NCBI GenBank assembly: GCA_037975125.1
Contig: JAJQOW010000022.1
Span: forward strand, 1,181,001 to 1,245,000
Reading direction: 5' to 3'
DNA length: 64,000 nucleotides
Source of the DNA: Latrodectus hesperus
Taxonomy: Eukaryota > Arthropoda > Arachnida > Araneae > Theridiidae
Shown one piece after another: positions 11,111 through 23,300 of this stretch. The position numbers and the translations under genes were made by a program. The notes beneath the pieces are model-generated. The model worked only from the letters and a program-made list of their open reading frames with translations. It was not told where the DNA came from and searched no databases. How positions within the stretch are numbered: the first letter of the stretch is position 1; every line of letters starts with the position of its first letter.

Positions 11111-11634
11111 TGCATTTGTTTGATTCATGTTTCTAAATTAGGATACCTCCCACTTTTCCTCTGTAGCTTCCACCGGCAGAGCAAAAATCTGGGTTAGTTA
11201 ACGGAAAATAAACTGGAGTTACCTCAGACAACCTATATCGAAAGTCTGTTGTATATAATTTGAACATTTTTCTGCCTCCTACCTTTCTTCATAAGATAAA
11301 ATGTTTTATTCAAAATGCAGAAAAAGACTAAGAAATTTTCAAGCACATGATCACACATTCATGCAGGAAGAAAAACACGCCGTTTATCTCATATTGTTAA
11401 ATAATATCTGGTATCTAGTCCGTGATCCTCCACTCTTAAGCATATTTCCCTTCCATTTGGCTACTTAAAGCTACATTTCTATTATCATTCTCAGTGCTGA
11501 TGATTGGCAACACTTTTCAATCAGTTTTTATAATGTTTTTTATCACAAACGTATATTTATCACTCCATTGCAATTTTTCTGTTACTTTCCCAAACATAAC
11601 GTTTTCGTATATTTCATAAAGTAGATCTACTCTA
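11111..11634. other. Intron spacer without recognised features
   Basis: Mixed-composition sequence between the mariner remnant and a SINE D copy. No ORF or repeat recognised. Confidence 0.45.
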
Positions 11635-12032
11635 TTGTTGTTGCTGCTTATTACACTTGGACAAGAAAAGCTCTCTATGCCTTTGGCAGTGCAAATTAAG
11701 TCGATAGGGAGCGTCTTTCGTTTGGATCAGAGCACCACGAGAGTGAAGGTACGACTTTGCTCTTTTTAAGGTGCCTCGTCATTTTGAATTACGGTCAGGT
11801 GACGAGGCCACACCTGAGCTGGCACCCTCCTCTCCAAATCCAATCCACACCAGCGGAAGGACTTTGGACGTCACATACTAACGTAGACACGTCCCCAACC
11901 CACGGAGCTCCTGCAACCCAGTGAAGGAGAGTACACCGTGGTCACCCTCCCAACCACTGCCCGCGGCAAATGATGCTTCACTTTGCTGAGCTTACGGGAA
12001 GCGGCGTGAAGCTACTGAGCCACTGGAGCTCA
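11635..12032 (-). mobile_element. SINE D with tail t1, near full length
   Basis: In - orientation it begins GAGCTCCAGTGGCTCAGTAG and runs through the GC-rich D body. It ends with the shared t1 tail (about 11650-11765: GTACTTTCACC-like block, GGTGCTCTGATCC, GAAAGACGCTC, CCAAGTGT) and a CAACAACAA end. Other D copies are at 18686, 44879 and 58152. Confidence 0.8.
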
Positions 12033-12109
12033 GCTGACGAAGTCATACCTTAGTTGACAACCTCTTCACCACACCCACGCCACATTGTCGGCATCATCAC
12101 TCGTCATCG

Positions 12110-12356
12110 ACGACACAAAGGTGAACTTCGATTCGATGTTGAACTTCGTCTTATTTGCTGTAGCTCGAAAAAGGCGATTTGAAGGCAGACAGAAAATTCG
12201 CCAAGTCAGATTTAAGACACCTTGTCAATATGATGTGACGTAGATGAAACGTCATCCGACTTCATGGGTATTATAAGCCAATAAGAATTGTAATAAAGTG
12301 CGTCAGTAAGATCATGATCTCAACTGAAATGAAAGAAACAACCATTTTACGGTTAA
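12110..12356 (+). repeat. Dispersed repeat of unknown class, copy 2
   Basis: Pairs with 8655-8915 over about 250 bp and ends in ACAACCATTTTACGGTTAAA. It lies close to the head end of the SINE D copy. Confidence 0.6.
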
Positions 12357-12955
12357 AAATAATTCTCAAATATAGACCTTTGCAGTTGTTATATCATATC
12401 CTTTATTTATTCCATAGCTATAGCGAAGAGCTAACGTAAAACCTAGTTTATTGTTAAAAACATATTTCCATAAAATAAAATAAAATATTCTAGTATATTA
12501 TTTATTATCTTAATAGTTATAATAAATAAGATTAATATTTTTCTTCAAAAATGAATTGTCCCTTATTCGATCTTACATGCTGTTAAACAGTGGGAAACGA
12601 GTACCATGTTTCTGTTTTCAAAGTTTTTGTCAAGATGATTATCTTGAAGCTTATTGCCTTCATTCATCTCGGCACATGAAATCAATCCACTATCTCATCC
12701 CTAATAAGGATGCCGGTACATAGTTCTATGAGACAGGATCAGGAATCACTGTGCCTTAATGGTAAAACCATGTTCTTCGAAGGAAAGAGAGTCTTAGATT
12801 CAAACCCCTGTTATCTGTTGCAGAGGCCAGATGAGCTTTGACATTGTCCATGCAATAATATCTGATTGTTGGCTTGGTAATTTTTGGCATTCTTACTTTA
12901 TACCTCATAAATGTGATCTCTTATCTGTAAAACACTTCCTTAAAAGAAACGTGAT
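12357..12955. other. AT-rich spacer with a possible tRNA-like block
   Basis: Mostly unremarkable. At about 12748-12815, GCCTTAATGGTAAAACC and GATTCAAACCCC could be decayed A and B boxes, but this is too weak to call a SINE. Confidence 0.35.
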
Positions 12956-12959
12956 AAAG

Positions 12960-13440
12960 TGCTGAACTATCTTCACAAAAGTAAGATCTGTAAATCACCA
13001 GCGAGGATTGCCTCTGAAATTCTAAAATGCTTTAGGAAGAAGATACGTTTAATAGTAGGCTTCATAATTGGGCACTACTATTTCTGAAAACACCTCCATA
13101 AAATGGACTGTTTCAGCAAGACTATCTGCAGGAAATGTCATACGCAAGAGGAAACGGCCAAGCATATCATTTACGAATGCGAGGCTCTTGACCTCCCTAG
13201 ATTAATATCTTTAGACATCATCCATACTACAGAGTTACACCTAGACTCCATTAAAGGGTTATCGGACTTTATTAATAAAGTGGGTGACAACTGGAACTAG
13301 GAAACATTGGGTTTGGAGTTAATAGTACAAAATGCTGATGAAAGCTGATTAAAGCACCAATGATACAAAATGCTGATAAAAGCACCAATGACATACAAAC
13401 CCAACTCGAAGAAGGAGAAGAAGATCTTCACAAAGATCTT
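12960..13440 (+). pseudogene. 3' end of a non-LTR retrotransposon (R1/jockey-like LINE, GAA tail), copy 1
   Basis: The frame at 13103-13297 encodes a cysteine/histidine motif, CRKCHTQEETAKHIIYECEA (C-x2-C-x8-H-x4-C). This CCHC-like zinc motif ends ORF2 of LINEs of the R1/I/jockey type. A stop follows GDNWN, then a short 3' UTR ending in GAAGAAGGAGAAGAAG. It is 5'-truncated, as usual for LINE insertions. Another copy lies at 45774-46135 on the same strand. Confidence 0.78.
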
Positions 13441-13639
13441 TAAGTATTAGAATATCTAAAATGATGTACCATTGTATAAAATATATACTTAATAAAGAGG
13501 TTGGAAATAAATGAAATGTGGACCAAATTTTCGAAAAAATTGCATCTATCACTTTTTTTTTTTTTTAGAAATAAAAGATAACCCAGCTGTTTCATCAAGA
13601 CCTTTTTCAACAACACCTTAAAAAGAATCTCTTATGAAA

Positions 13640-14010
13640 TTTCCACTTTTTGCTGACGAAATAGTCCGGCTGAGAAGAGGAAGAGCGAATCTGAGAGGAG
13701 AGAAAACTTCTCCTAGCAAAGTACCTCTAGAAAGCAATAAACTATTTCCGGAAGACAGAAGGAACTCTTTTTGCTGGCCCCGTCTTCTAGGAGTGGCGTA
13801 GATACTTCCTCATATTTCCTTCGCTTCGTTCCTCTTCTCCTTTTCTTTTCAATCCAAGAATATGACGTCGCGCCCCTGAATTATGAGTTCCTGGTCCCGG
13901 TCGATGCTTCCTGAAATAAAAGGAACGAATTAAGGGGTCTGTAATTACGGCTTACCGGGAGAAAAATGTTTGCGGAAATGGCCGAGATGGTGTTTTATTT
14001 GAAGGAGGAT
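13640..14010 (+). repeat. GC-rich conserved block of unknown function, copy 1
   Basis: Resembles 23945-24340 over several blocks: AAGCAATAA..(A)TTCCGGAAGA, CTCATATTTCC / CTCGTATTTCC, GCGCC.CTGA.TTATGAG, then TCTGTAATTACGGCTTACCG / TCTGTGATTACGGCTTGCCG, followed by GAGAAAAATGTT. No long ORF. It is either a diverged repeat family or a duplicated noncoding element. Confidence 0.6.
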
Positions 14011-14690
14011 TAGAGGAGAGGTATGAGTTCTGGCCCTTTTTTTTACCACTTGCGATTTTTCTGGTGTGGAGAAAATTTTCCAAGATTGGTTCTGATATTT
14101 CGTTAAGAAGTTATGGGATTTTACTTTTTCTCATAACGTGTTACAATGGCTATATATCTCTTTTTAAAGGTAAAAATTCGCGTTGTTTGATTATTGGCAA
14201 TAATCGATAAAAAATGTTATTTTAAAATTTAATTGTACTTTGATCTACTAAAATTCTTACAATTTTAATTTTTATAATAGAGCATTTTTTTTGTGAATAG
14301 TTTGGATATTTTATTTTATTGGTGCTATATTTACAAAGTTTTTGGCTTTAAAATCTTTGGTTTTAAAATTTTACTGTAAACTTGCTACCCAGTTTATTAA
14401 TATTAGTTAACGATTTATTGATTTCCTTCACATTTTTAATGCTTTGAGGTAAATGAGTTTTTAATTTCTGTAAGTTTTTTTTTTTTTTTTTTTTTTGCGA
14501 TTTTACTCATAACGAAAAAATGCATACGATTTGTTAACAGATAATGGTATTTATATTTGTTATGTAGATGCTTTCTGGCTTTAAAATCTAATATTGCTTA
14601 AAAATATTCCTAATTTATTGCTAATGAGTTATAGAAATAAATGAAAATACTTTTCCGATCTGACTCTTTATTTATTCTTAATACGCAATA
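14011..14690. other. AT-rich spacer with a poly-T run
   Basis: No gene. A run of about 20 T at 14477-14496. Confidence 0.5.
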
Positions 14691-14696
14691 ATAAAA

Positions 14697-14868
14697 TTGA
14701 GGGAGAAGATCCTCTGGTGGTGCCATCTATCGAAGGACTTTAAAGGAAAGTCGAACTTTCACCTTCGTGGTGTTCTGGTTAAACGAAAAACGCATCTTAT
14801 TGACTTAAATTCGCACATCCAAAGGCATTGCGAGCTTGGCTTGTCCAAGTGTCACAAATAACTACAAC
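14697..14868 (+). mobile_element. SINE C, 5'-truncated, with tail t1
   Basis: Carries the end of the C body (GATCCTCTGGTGGTGCCATC) and the t1 tail (TTTCACCTTCGTGGTGTTCT, GCGAGCTTGGCTTGTCCAAG), ending near ACAACAT. The tRNA-like head is missing. Confidence 0.75.
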
Positions 14869-15880
14869 ATATGCAATAATTCTTGAATATTTTAGTTTAA
14901 GGAATTTCCTTCAAATAAAAAGGTTGTTAATGAATAGATTTGATGTTTTAATGAGACATTTAATTTGCCATGAGGTAGTTTTTTGAATGTAAAATTTTGA
15001 TTTTAGAAACTAATTCAATTGTTTGCATTAGTTAATAATAATTGGGGTTTTGTAGAGACATGAGTTATAAATGTTATTACGATACGGACTTTAACAGCAA
15101 GAATTTCCATTGCTTCAGACATGAATTTCAAATATGGCTGAGTTCAAAAATTCATTTTTGAATAATATGTTTTTGATTTTATCATAAAATACTGCAATGG
15201 TATTATTCTTAAAACTGTGTCTTAATTCAAAAATATATTATGACTAGTTTTTATTAATGTAGATAAAATGATAAGATTTAAAGGAGAATAGTTCATTTGA
15301 CATCATACTGCTGATTGACACTTATAAATTCACTGTCTATGTATTTATGAATAAAATCTATTTTTCCAGAAAATTCAATCAGATAATTTAACTTTAAATT
15401 ATTTTTAAATACCTAAATATGTAAATATTAATTTTTCCAAATATAACTAAATCCAGTTATAGTTTACTTTTTAACTATACTTTTTAACTTTAACTATATT
15501 TTCTTGTGATAAGTTTACAATCTTTTATTTTTTAAGACTAATTTTTTGACAAAAATCTAATAAACTATAGAGAAAGCAAACTATCGAAAACGAATGATTT
15601 ATATTAAGAATAAGACAAAAGAAATTAGCAATTAAATTTCCCCAAAATATTTTAGCACTAAAAATATTTCTTTGTAGTAACTATAATTTTGAGTAAATGT
15701 AAGATATTATTTATTAAAAGAAAAATGCATATAAAAAGATATTTCATAAAACTCATAAATTTAGCGAATTCATTCTGTTGAAAATGAAAGTAATAGTATT
15801 AAAATATATTTATGTTTGAACCTCATCCATATAAATAAGAAATTTTAATCACTTTTGGTTTTTTAGAATTGGTAACCGAG

Positions 15881-15953
<73 letters not shown>

Positions 15954-16985
15954 AATCATGCTTTTAAATTATTCAACATACTGATAACGTTAGTTGATTT
16001 TATATAATTATTGATATGTAATAATGTAAATTATTTGTGTAATATTCATAAGTAATTGATTTAAGAAATACTGCAGTTGAATTGCTTATGAATATAACAA
16101 ACAATGTACAGATAAATAATTCAATAAATTTGTCAAAATTTTAATAATAAATTTTTTGAATTATCTCATACAGTTATCAGTATTATATTGGTATATAATT
16201 ATGTAAATTGTTATCATGTAAAAATTTTATATTAATAAGGATTTAATTTACAAGACTTTTAAATCAGTTGCTTAATAGTATATACAATATTTATAACAAT
16301 GAAATGAAATTGAGAAATGTACAATAAAATATTTATCTCTTAATCAATTTAATAAAAAAATTATTCAAAACAAGCAATTATTCAATTACTGCTTAAATTA
16401 TAAAAGTAATGTTTTCTGCAATTAATTTTAAGGTTAATACTGGTTAAGTATTTAACATTTTTAAAAAAAATACGAGAATTGATTATTCTGTTAAAATATA
16501 GAATTAAACTAAGCATACACATATTCATTGAGCCTAAAATCAAATTCCAAATATAATGCAATGTTATTTATTCTCGTAATTAAAGACACAACTTTTGATC
16601 TTTCCCTAATCGCTTCATTAAATGCAGGATTCCAGGTATTTGTTCACAAATATATTATATTCAGGAAAAGTTTGAGACAAAATAAAGGCTTAAATGAAAA
16701 AAAAAACTACAAAATTTTAAAATAGTAACTATACAATGTAATAATGATATAAATCAACTTTTTTATATTTTTTATATCAATAATTATTTTTTTATTTCAC
16801 ATATCTCTACGGTTTTTGATTCATAGCTTAAACTTAATTGTTTTTAAGTAGAAATACATTTTTTCTTATATTATGATATTAAATCTAATAACTTCGTTTT
16901 TAGTTCATTATTGTACTCTGACAAGATTAGATTCTTTCTATTACATACATTGCATGTAAAGTTGGGTCACTGATATTTTTAAGTA
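14869..16985. other. AT-rich intron spacer
   Basis: No gene or family recognised apart from the (TA)n tract listed separately. The open frame at 16528-16725 has no recognisable product. Confidence 0.5.
15882..15951. repeat. (TA)n microsatellite
   Basis: About 35 uninterrupted TA units. Confidence 0.95.
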
Positions 16986-18083
16986 CAGTGGATGATCGGT
17001 TAACAAATATAATCCGTTACATGACTATATGCTCGTTAACTGTGATTATTGATTTACTATAGATTTTATGTGAGATCGATTAATTTGTTCTGGAGACTCT
17101 AAAAAATAAATTGAAAAAGGTTGTATAATTTCTTAGCAAGTTTATTTAAAAAATACAAATTCTTGCATAGTAATCAGTCCTTTTCATTTTTTTTATTGGG
17201 TGTTAAAAAAATATGCCCAATGTCGACTGCTTTTCTCTGTTTTTTGAGACTTTCCGGAAATGAATAATAGCATTTTTGTAGTGACGATCTCTAACCATAC
17301 TCTGATATCGTCTTGGTTTGGGTGCATTCTAAGAACATTGCACTAACACTTCTTCAAAGAATGAACGAATGAATTAAACTACTTCTAAAACCTGGGCTAA
17401 CCCTCCTGTTCTTGGATTCATCCTTGGTACTTCCAAAGACATCCTGGAGTCGCCACAACAATTAGGGGCTCCAGAGTACATCAGACGACACTGTCTCGAC
17501 TTTCTACTGGCCACTTGTATGATCTTTGAGGACGGTGAAAGAAAATACCCATCATGCCCCAAGTGCGACAATGCTCTATTTTGCCCACAACACATCTTGA
17601 AGTGCTTGGGGTTTTCTCGTGAAGTGGCTGTGAAAAGTCCACATCTGCTTTCGGACTTTTTGGCTATCTATGATCTCATGGATCTGGTCTAGTGGAACTA
17701 GACCAGATGGAATTAGTCCCACCACCCACCTCCACTACGAATGAACGAGAGGGGGAGTGTTCAAAATGAAATCTGTTTCAGTTTTGAATGAAATCAAAAC
17801 CGAAATTGATGGTCTACTTTGATTATAAATATTCTATTGGAAAAGAAATTCCAGTATAGATATTTGTAGTTTAATAAGCAAGCAACTTAATTCAAGAGAG
17901 ATGAAAACGATTTTTGATCCGTTTAGTTTGGCAGCTGTGCACATTATGCTCCGAGAGCCGAGAACTGTTCGTTAAATTTCGTTTTAGTTCGTTATCCGAA
18001 TATGTGTTCGTTGTCTGAACGCAAGGTTCTTTCTTGAAAAAATTCGCTGTAAGATTTGTTCGTTAACTGATGATTCCCCACTG
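16986..18083. mobile_element. Pogo/Tigger-like DNA transposon remnant, host of a LINE insertion
   Basis: The left end CAGTGGATGATCGGTTAAC follows a TA. The reverse complement of the right end reads CAGTGGGGAATCATCAGTTA, then ACGAAC. Inner sequence near the right end is rich in GTTCGTTA-type subterminal repeats and is shared with 26368-26510. No transposase domain survives. A LINE end (17374-17740) lies inside. Confidence 0.6.
17374..17740 (+). pseudogene. LINE ORF2 3' end (CAC-tailed family), copy 1
   Basis: The + frame reads YPSCPKCDNALFCPQHILKC, a C-x2-C-x8-H-x3-C zinc motif, then GFSREVAVKSPHLLSDFLAI and a stop. The same family lies at 59030-59396 on the other strand. The 3' UTR contains a perfect 12 bp hairpin (ATCTGGTCTAGT, GGA, then its complement, near 17680-17706) and ends GTCCCACCACCC. 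It sits inside the pogo-like remnant. The longest open frame here is antisense. Confidence 0.72.
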
Positions 18084-18685
18084 TTGTTTTTATGCTTTAC
18101 GAGCATTTTTATGTCCAAATTGCGTATCAACTCCTAACTAAACAATCAATAACTGGAATTTAAATTTTATTCCATTATACATTTTATTACTTGTTGCAAC
18201 AAAATTGGTTTTTAATTATTTAGTATGAAAATTATTAATTATTCATTAAATTCATTAATTATTCATTAAAGCGAAGCCGCATTTTATTAAAAATGTAATT
18301 TCGTATTTATACACTAGGTTTGTAGTTTATTGAAACTAAATTTAGACTTACTAGTTTTATTATTTTCTTCGTAGTGACTATATTTTTTGAGTATCATTCT
18401 CCTGCTCACATATCCATTTGACTTGTTGTTATGATCAACTATCTAATCTTCCATTCATATATTCACATAACAGTTTTTTCGTAATAGAAATTTGAGTCAC
18501 CAGATCATAACGTAGAAGCTTATAGTCTCCTTAAGGACTAAATTTTTAATGAAATATCTTAAATTTCGTCATTTGGAACAATGTTTTTGCTATTTTTTCT
18601 TATCCACCTGGCGTAGGAGAGCTTACACCAGATCCGAAACCACCTGACTTTGCCAGATCTTCATAGGTCATATTCTGTTTATACC
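18084..18685. other. AT-rich spacer
   Basis: No feature recognised. ATTATTCATTAA is repeated in tandem near 18235-18268. Confidence 0.45.
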
Positions 18686-19036
18686 ACAGTGAAGCATCAT
18701 TTACCACGTGCAGTGGTTGGGAGGGTGACCACGGTGTACTCTCCTTCACTGGGTTGCTGGAGCTCTGTGAGTTGGGGACGTGTCCACGTTAATATGTGAC
18801 TTACAACGTCCTTCCGCTGGTGTGGCGTGAATGTGGAGAGGAGGGTGCCAGCTCAGGCGTGGCCTCGTCACCTGACCGTGGTTCAAAATGATGAGGCACC
18901 TTAAAAAGAGCAAAAGTTGTACTTTCACCTTCGTGGTGCTCTGATCCAAAAGAAAGATGCTCTCTATTGACTTAATTCGCACTGCCAAAGGCATAGCGAG
19001 CTTGGCTTATCCAAGTGTCATAAGCAACACAAAACA
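18686..19036 (+). mobile_element. SINE D, 5'-truncated, with tail t1
   Basis: Starts inside the D head (GTGAAGCATCATTTACCACG), continues through the body and ends with t1 (TTTCACCTTCGTGGTGCTCT, GCGAGCTTGGCTTATCCAAG, GTGTCATAAGCAACACAAAA). Confidence 0.8.
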
Positions 19037-19049
19037 CAACACCACAGCT

Positions 19050-19560
19050 GGTGCCAAGAAGCGCCAAGACAATTAAGAAGAAAAGCAGGTCTGTCAGAGA
19101 GAGAGAACATGAACAAGAAGAGAAAACCTCTCCCTATTTAAGAACCATCAACAACTGTTACAGACCACTGCATGACGAGACCAGGAGTGTTAGTAGCATA
19201 ATTAGTGGTGAACTAATGAAAGATGCTAAGCAGAAAGCATTTGTTATCTGTTTTAGGAGTGAATTTCCTAGGGAGTGATTTTATCTAAATTTTTATCGGA
19301 AAATCACAATCATTCCTGGCGAGTATATTCGTTATCTCGTTATCAGGCGCTCTAACTTGTGATGGAATCCGCTAATACGAGTTATATGGATTTGAAACAA
19401 AGGGACATAAATGCTGCAATTCTTATGCATGTCGATGTTGTATAGGTATTTTCAAGTTTATTTTCTGGTTACAAGTAAATTACACCCATTATTTGAAAAG
19501 TTAATATGCAGTTGACGTAAGAAACCTGATAATAGCATAACGTGGTGCAGAAATTGTTTG
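19050..19560 (-). pseudogene. LINE RNase H-region fragment at the left edge of the satellite
   Basis: Matches 22860-23300 in the same order of segments. X is about 19155-19275 (CTGTTACAGACCACTGCATG to GGGAGTG), Y is about 19276-19540, and Z is GGTGCAGAAATTGTTTGTAA. On the - strand the Y segment is a decayed version of the RNase H-like frame better preserved at 23129-22985. The small + strand frame at 19051-19278 is probably chance. Confidence 0.55.
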
Positions 19561-22500
19561 TAAACTCCAAAGCCATACTGTTACAGGCCACTGTATGATG
19601 AAGACAGACTTTTGGCATTATATCAGTTTTGAACCAGTATAAGATGCAATGCAGAAAGCAATTATTATCTGTTTGTGGAGGGTTATTGTTATCTTGGTGC
19701 AGAATTTGTTTATAAACTCCAAAGCTATATTGTTACAGGCCACTGTATGATGAAGACAGACCAAGACTTGGCATCATATCAATTTTGAACCAGTATAAGA
19801 TGCAATGCAGAAAGCAATTGTTATCTGTTTAAGGAGGGTTATTGTCATCTTGGTGCAGAATTTGTTTATAAACTCCAAAGCCAAACTGTTACAGGTCACT
19901 GTATGATGAAGACAGACTGTTGGCATTATATCAGTTTTGAACCAGTATAAGATGCAATGCAGAAAGCAATTGTTATCTGTTTAAGGAGGGTTATTGTCAT
20001 CTTGGTGCAGAATTTGTTTATAAACTCCAAAGCCAAACTGTTACAGGTCACTGTATGACGAAGACAGACCAAGACTGTTGGCATTATATCAGTTTTGAAC
20101 CAGTATAAGATTCAATGCAGAAAGCAATTGTTATCTGTTTAAGGAGGGTTATTGTCATCTTGGTGCAGAATTTGTTTATAAACTCCAAAGCCATACTGTT
20201 ACAGGCCACTGTATGACGAAGACAGACCAAGACTGTTGGCATTATATCAGTTTTGAACCAGTATAAGATGCAATGCAGAAAGCAATTGTTATCTGTTTAA
20301 GGAGGGTTATTGTCATCTTGGTGCAGAATTTGTTTATAAACTCCAAAGCCAAACTGTTACAGGTCACTGTATGACGAAGACAGACCAAGACTGTTGGCAT
20401 TATATCAGTTTTGAACCAGTATAAGATGCAATGCAGAAAGCAATTGTTATCTGTTTAAGGAGGGTTATTGTCATCTTGGTGCAGAATTTGTTTATAAACT
20501 CCAAAGCCAAACTGTTACAGGTCACTGTATGACGAAGACAGACCAAGACTGTTGGCATTATATCAGTTTTGAACCAGTATAAGATTCAATGCAGAAAGCA
20601 ATTGTTATCTGTTTAAGGAGGGTTATTGTCATCTTGGTGCAGAATTTGTTTATAAACTCCAAAGCCAAACTGTTACAGGTCACTGTATGACGAAGACAGA
20701 CCAAGACTGTTGGCATTATATCAGTTTTGAACCAGTATAAGATGCAATGCAGAAAGCAATTGTTATCTGTTTAAGGAGGGTTATTGTCATCTTGGTGCAG
20801 AATTTGTTTATAAACTCCAAAGCCATACTGTTACAGGCCACTGTATGACGAAGACAGACCAACACTGTTGGCATTATATCAGTTTTGAACCAGTATAAGA
20901 TTCAATGCAGAAAGCAATTGTTATCAGTTTAAGGAGGGTTATTGTTATCTTGGTGCAGAGATTGTTTGTAAACTCCAAAGCCATACTGTTACAGGCCACT
21001 GTATGATGAAGACAGACTTTTGGCATTATATCAGTTTTGAACCAGTATAAGATGCAATGCAGAAAGCAATTATAATCTGTTTGTGGAGGGTTATTGTTAT
21101 CTTGGTGCAGAATTTGTTTATAAACTCCAAAGCTATATTGTTACAGGCCACTGTATGATGAAGACAGACCAAGACTTTTGGCATTATATCAGTTTTGAAC
21201 CAGTATAAGATGCAATGCAGAAAGCAATTATTATCTGTTTGTGGAGGGTTATTGTTATCTTGGTGCAGAATTTGTTTATAAACTCCAAAGCTATATTGTT
21301 ACAGGCCACTGTATGATGAAGACAGACCAAGACTTGGCATCATATCAATTTTGAACCAGTATAAGATGCAATGCAGAAAGCAATTGTTATCTGTTTAAGG
21401 AGGGTTATTGTCATCTTGGTGCAGAATTTGTTTATAAACTCCAAAGCCAAACTGTTACAGGTCACTGTATGACGAAGACAGACCAAGACTGTTGGCATTA
21501 TATCAGTTTTGAACCAGTATAAGATTCAATGCAGAAAGCAATTGTTATCTGTTTAAGGAGGGTTATTGTCATCTTGTTGCAGAATTTGTTTATAAACTCC
21601 AAAGCCAAACTGTTACAGGTCACTGTATGACGAAGACAGACCAAGACTGTTGGCATTATATGAGTTTTGAACCAGTATAAGATGCAATGCAGAAAGCAAT
21701 TGTTATCTGTTTAAGGAGGGTTATTGTCATCTTGGTGCAGAATTTGTTTATAAACTCCAAAGCCATACTGTTACAGGCCACTGTATGACGAAGACAGACC
21801 AAGACTGTTGGCATTATATCAGTTTTGAACCAGTATAAGATTCAATGCAGAAAGCAATTGTTATCAGTTTAAGGAGGGTTATTGTTATCTTGGTGCAGAG
21901 ATTGTTTGTAAACTCCAAAGCCATACTGTTACAGGCCACTGTATGATGAAGACAGACTTTTGGCATTATATCAGTTTTGAACCAGTATAAGATGCAATGC
22001 AGAAAGCAATTATAATCTGTTTGTGGAGGGTTATTGTTATCTTGGTGCAGAATTTGTTTATAAACTCCAAAGCTATATTGTTACAGGCCACTGTATGATG
22101 AAGACAGACCAAGACTTTTGGCATTATATCAGTTTTGAACCAGTATAAGATGCAATGCAGAAAGCAATTATTATCTGTTTGTGGAGGGATTTTGTCATCT
22201 TGGTGCAGAATTTGCTTATAAACTCCAAAGCCATACTGTTACAGGCCACTGTATGACGAAGACAGACCAAAACTATTGGCATTATATCAGTTTTGAACCA
22301 GTATAAGATTCAATGCAGAAAGCAATTGTTATCAGTTTAAGGAGGGTTATTGTTATCTTGGTGCAGAAATTGTTTGTAAACTCCAAAGCCATACTGTTAC
22401 AGGCCACTGTATGACGAAGACAGACCAAAACTATTGGCATTATATCAGTTTTGAACCAGTATAAGATTCAATGCAGAAAGCAATTGTTATCAGTTTAAGG

Positions 22501-22975
22501 AGGGTTATTGTTATCTTGGTGCAGAGATTGTTTGTAAACTCCAAAGCCATACTGTTACAGGCCACTGTATGACGAAGACAGACCAAAACTATTGGCATTA
22601 TATCAGTTTTGAACCAGTATAAGATTCAATGCAGAAAGCAATTGTTATCAGTTTAAGGAGGGTTATTGTTATCTTGGTGCAGAAATTGTTTGTAAACTCC
22701 AAAGCCATACTGTTACAGGCCACTGTATGACGAAGACAGACCAAAACTATTGGCATTATATCAGTTTTGAACCAGTATAAGATTCAATGCAGAAAGCAAT
22801 TGTTATCAGTTTAAGGAGGGTTATTGTTATCTTGGTGCAGAGATTTGTTTGTAAACTCCAAAGCCATACTGTTACAGGCCACTGTATGATGAAGACAGAC
22901 CAAGACTTGGCATTATATCAGTTTTGAACCAGTATAAGATGCAATGCAGAAAGCAATTATTATCTGTTTGTGGAG
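19546..22975. repeat. Tandem array of 22 units of about 158 bp with higher-order structure, LINE-derived
   Basis: Each unit joins an X part (CTGTTACAGGCCACTGTATG, CAGTTTTGAACCAGTATAAG, GCAGAAAGCAATTGTTATC) to a Z part (TTGGTGCAGAATTTGTTTAT, AAACTCCAAAGCC). Unit starts, by the GGTGCAG block, lie near 19546, 19691, 19850, 20003, 20160, 20318, 20477, 20636, 20794, 20953, 21104, 21260, 21418, 21577, 21736, 21893, 22045, 22200, 22359, 22517, 22677 and 22838. Diagnostic variants recur in blocks: units 1-2, 10-12 and 16-17 share the CTTTTGGC and GCTATATTG types. The final units 18-21 are near-identical AAAACTATTGG types. The flanking LINE copies contain X and Z separated by about 270 bp. Confidence 0.93.
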
Positions 22976-23300
22976 GGAACTTCAATGGAGTAAGCTTATT
23001 TAAATTGTTTGTCGGAAAATCGCAATCATTCTTGGTGAGTATATTCGCTATCCGGTTACCATACAACCCAACATGTGATGGAATCCTATGAAAACATAAA
23101 GGTTGGATGGATTTGGAACGATGGGACATAGATGCTGCAATTATTATGACTGTAGATATTTGTAAGTATTTTCAAGTTTCCTTTCTTGCTAAAAATAAAT
23201 AAAATCCTTTATTTGAAAAGTTCATCTGCAGTTGACGTAAAAAGCTATCCAAAAACCTGGTGCAGAAATTTTCTGCTATTGTATGTAACTCCAAACCAAT
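22860..23300 (-). pseudogene. LINE ORF2 fragment with RNase H motif at the right edge of the satellite
   Basis: The - frame (23129 to 22872) reads FHRIPSHVGLYGNRIANILT, the RNase H motif with histidine and the last acidic region replaced by N in this copy. It then runs into the X part of the satellite and stops at SSSYSGL. Non-LTR elements of the I/R1/jockey group carry such an RNase H. Upstream sequence (23130-23300) matches 19430-19560. Confidence 0.65.

Noticed and set aside
19546..22975. CRISPR-like array
   Set aside because: Units of about 158 bp adjoin without unique spacers, and the genome is clearly eukaryotic. It is a tandem satellite.
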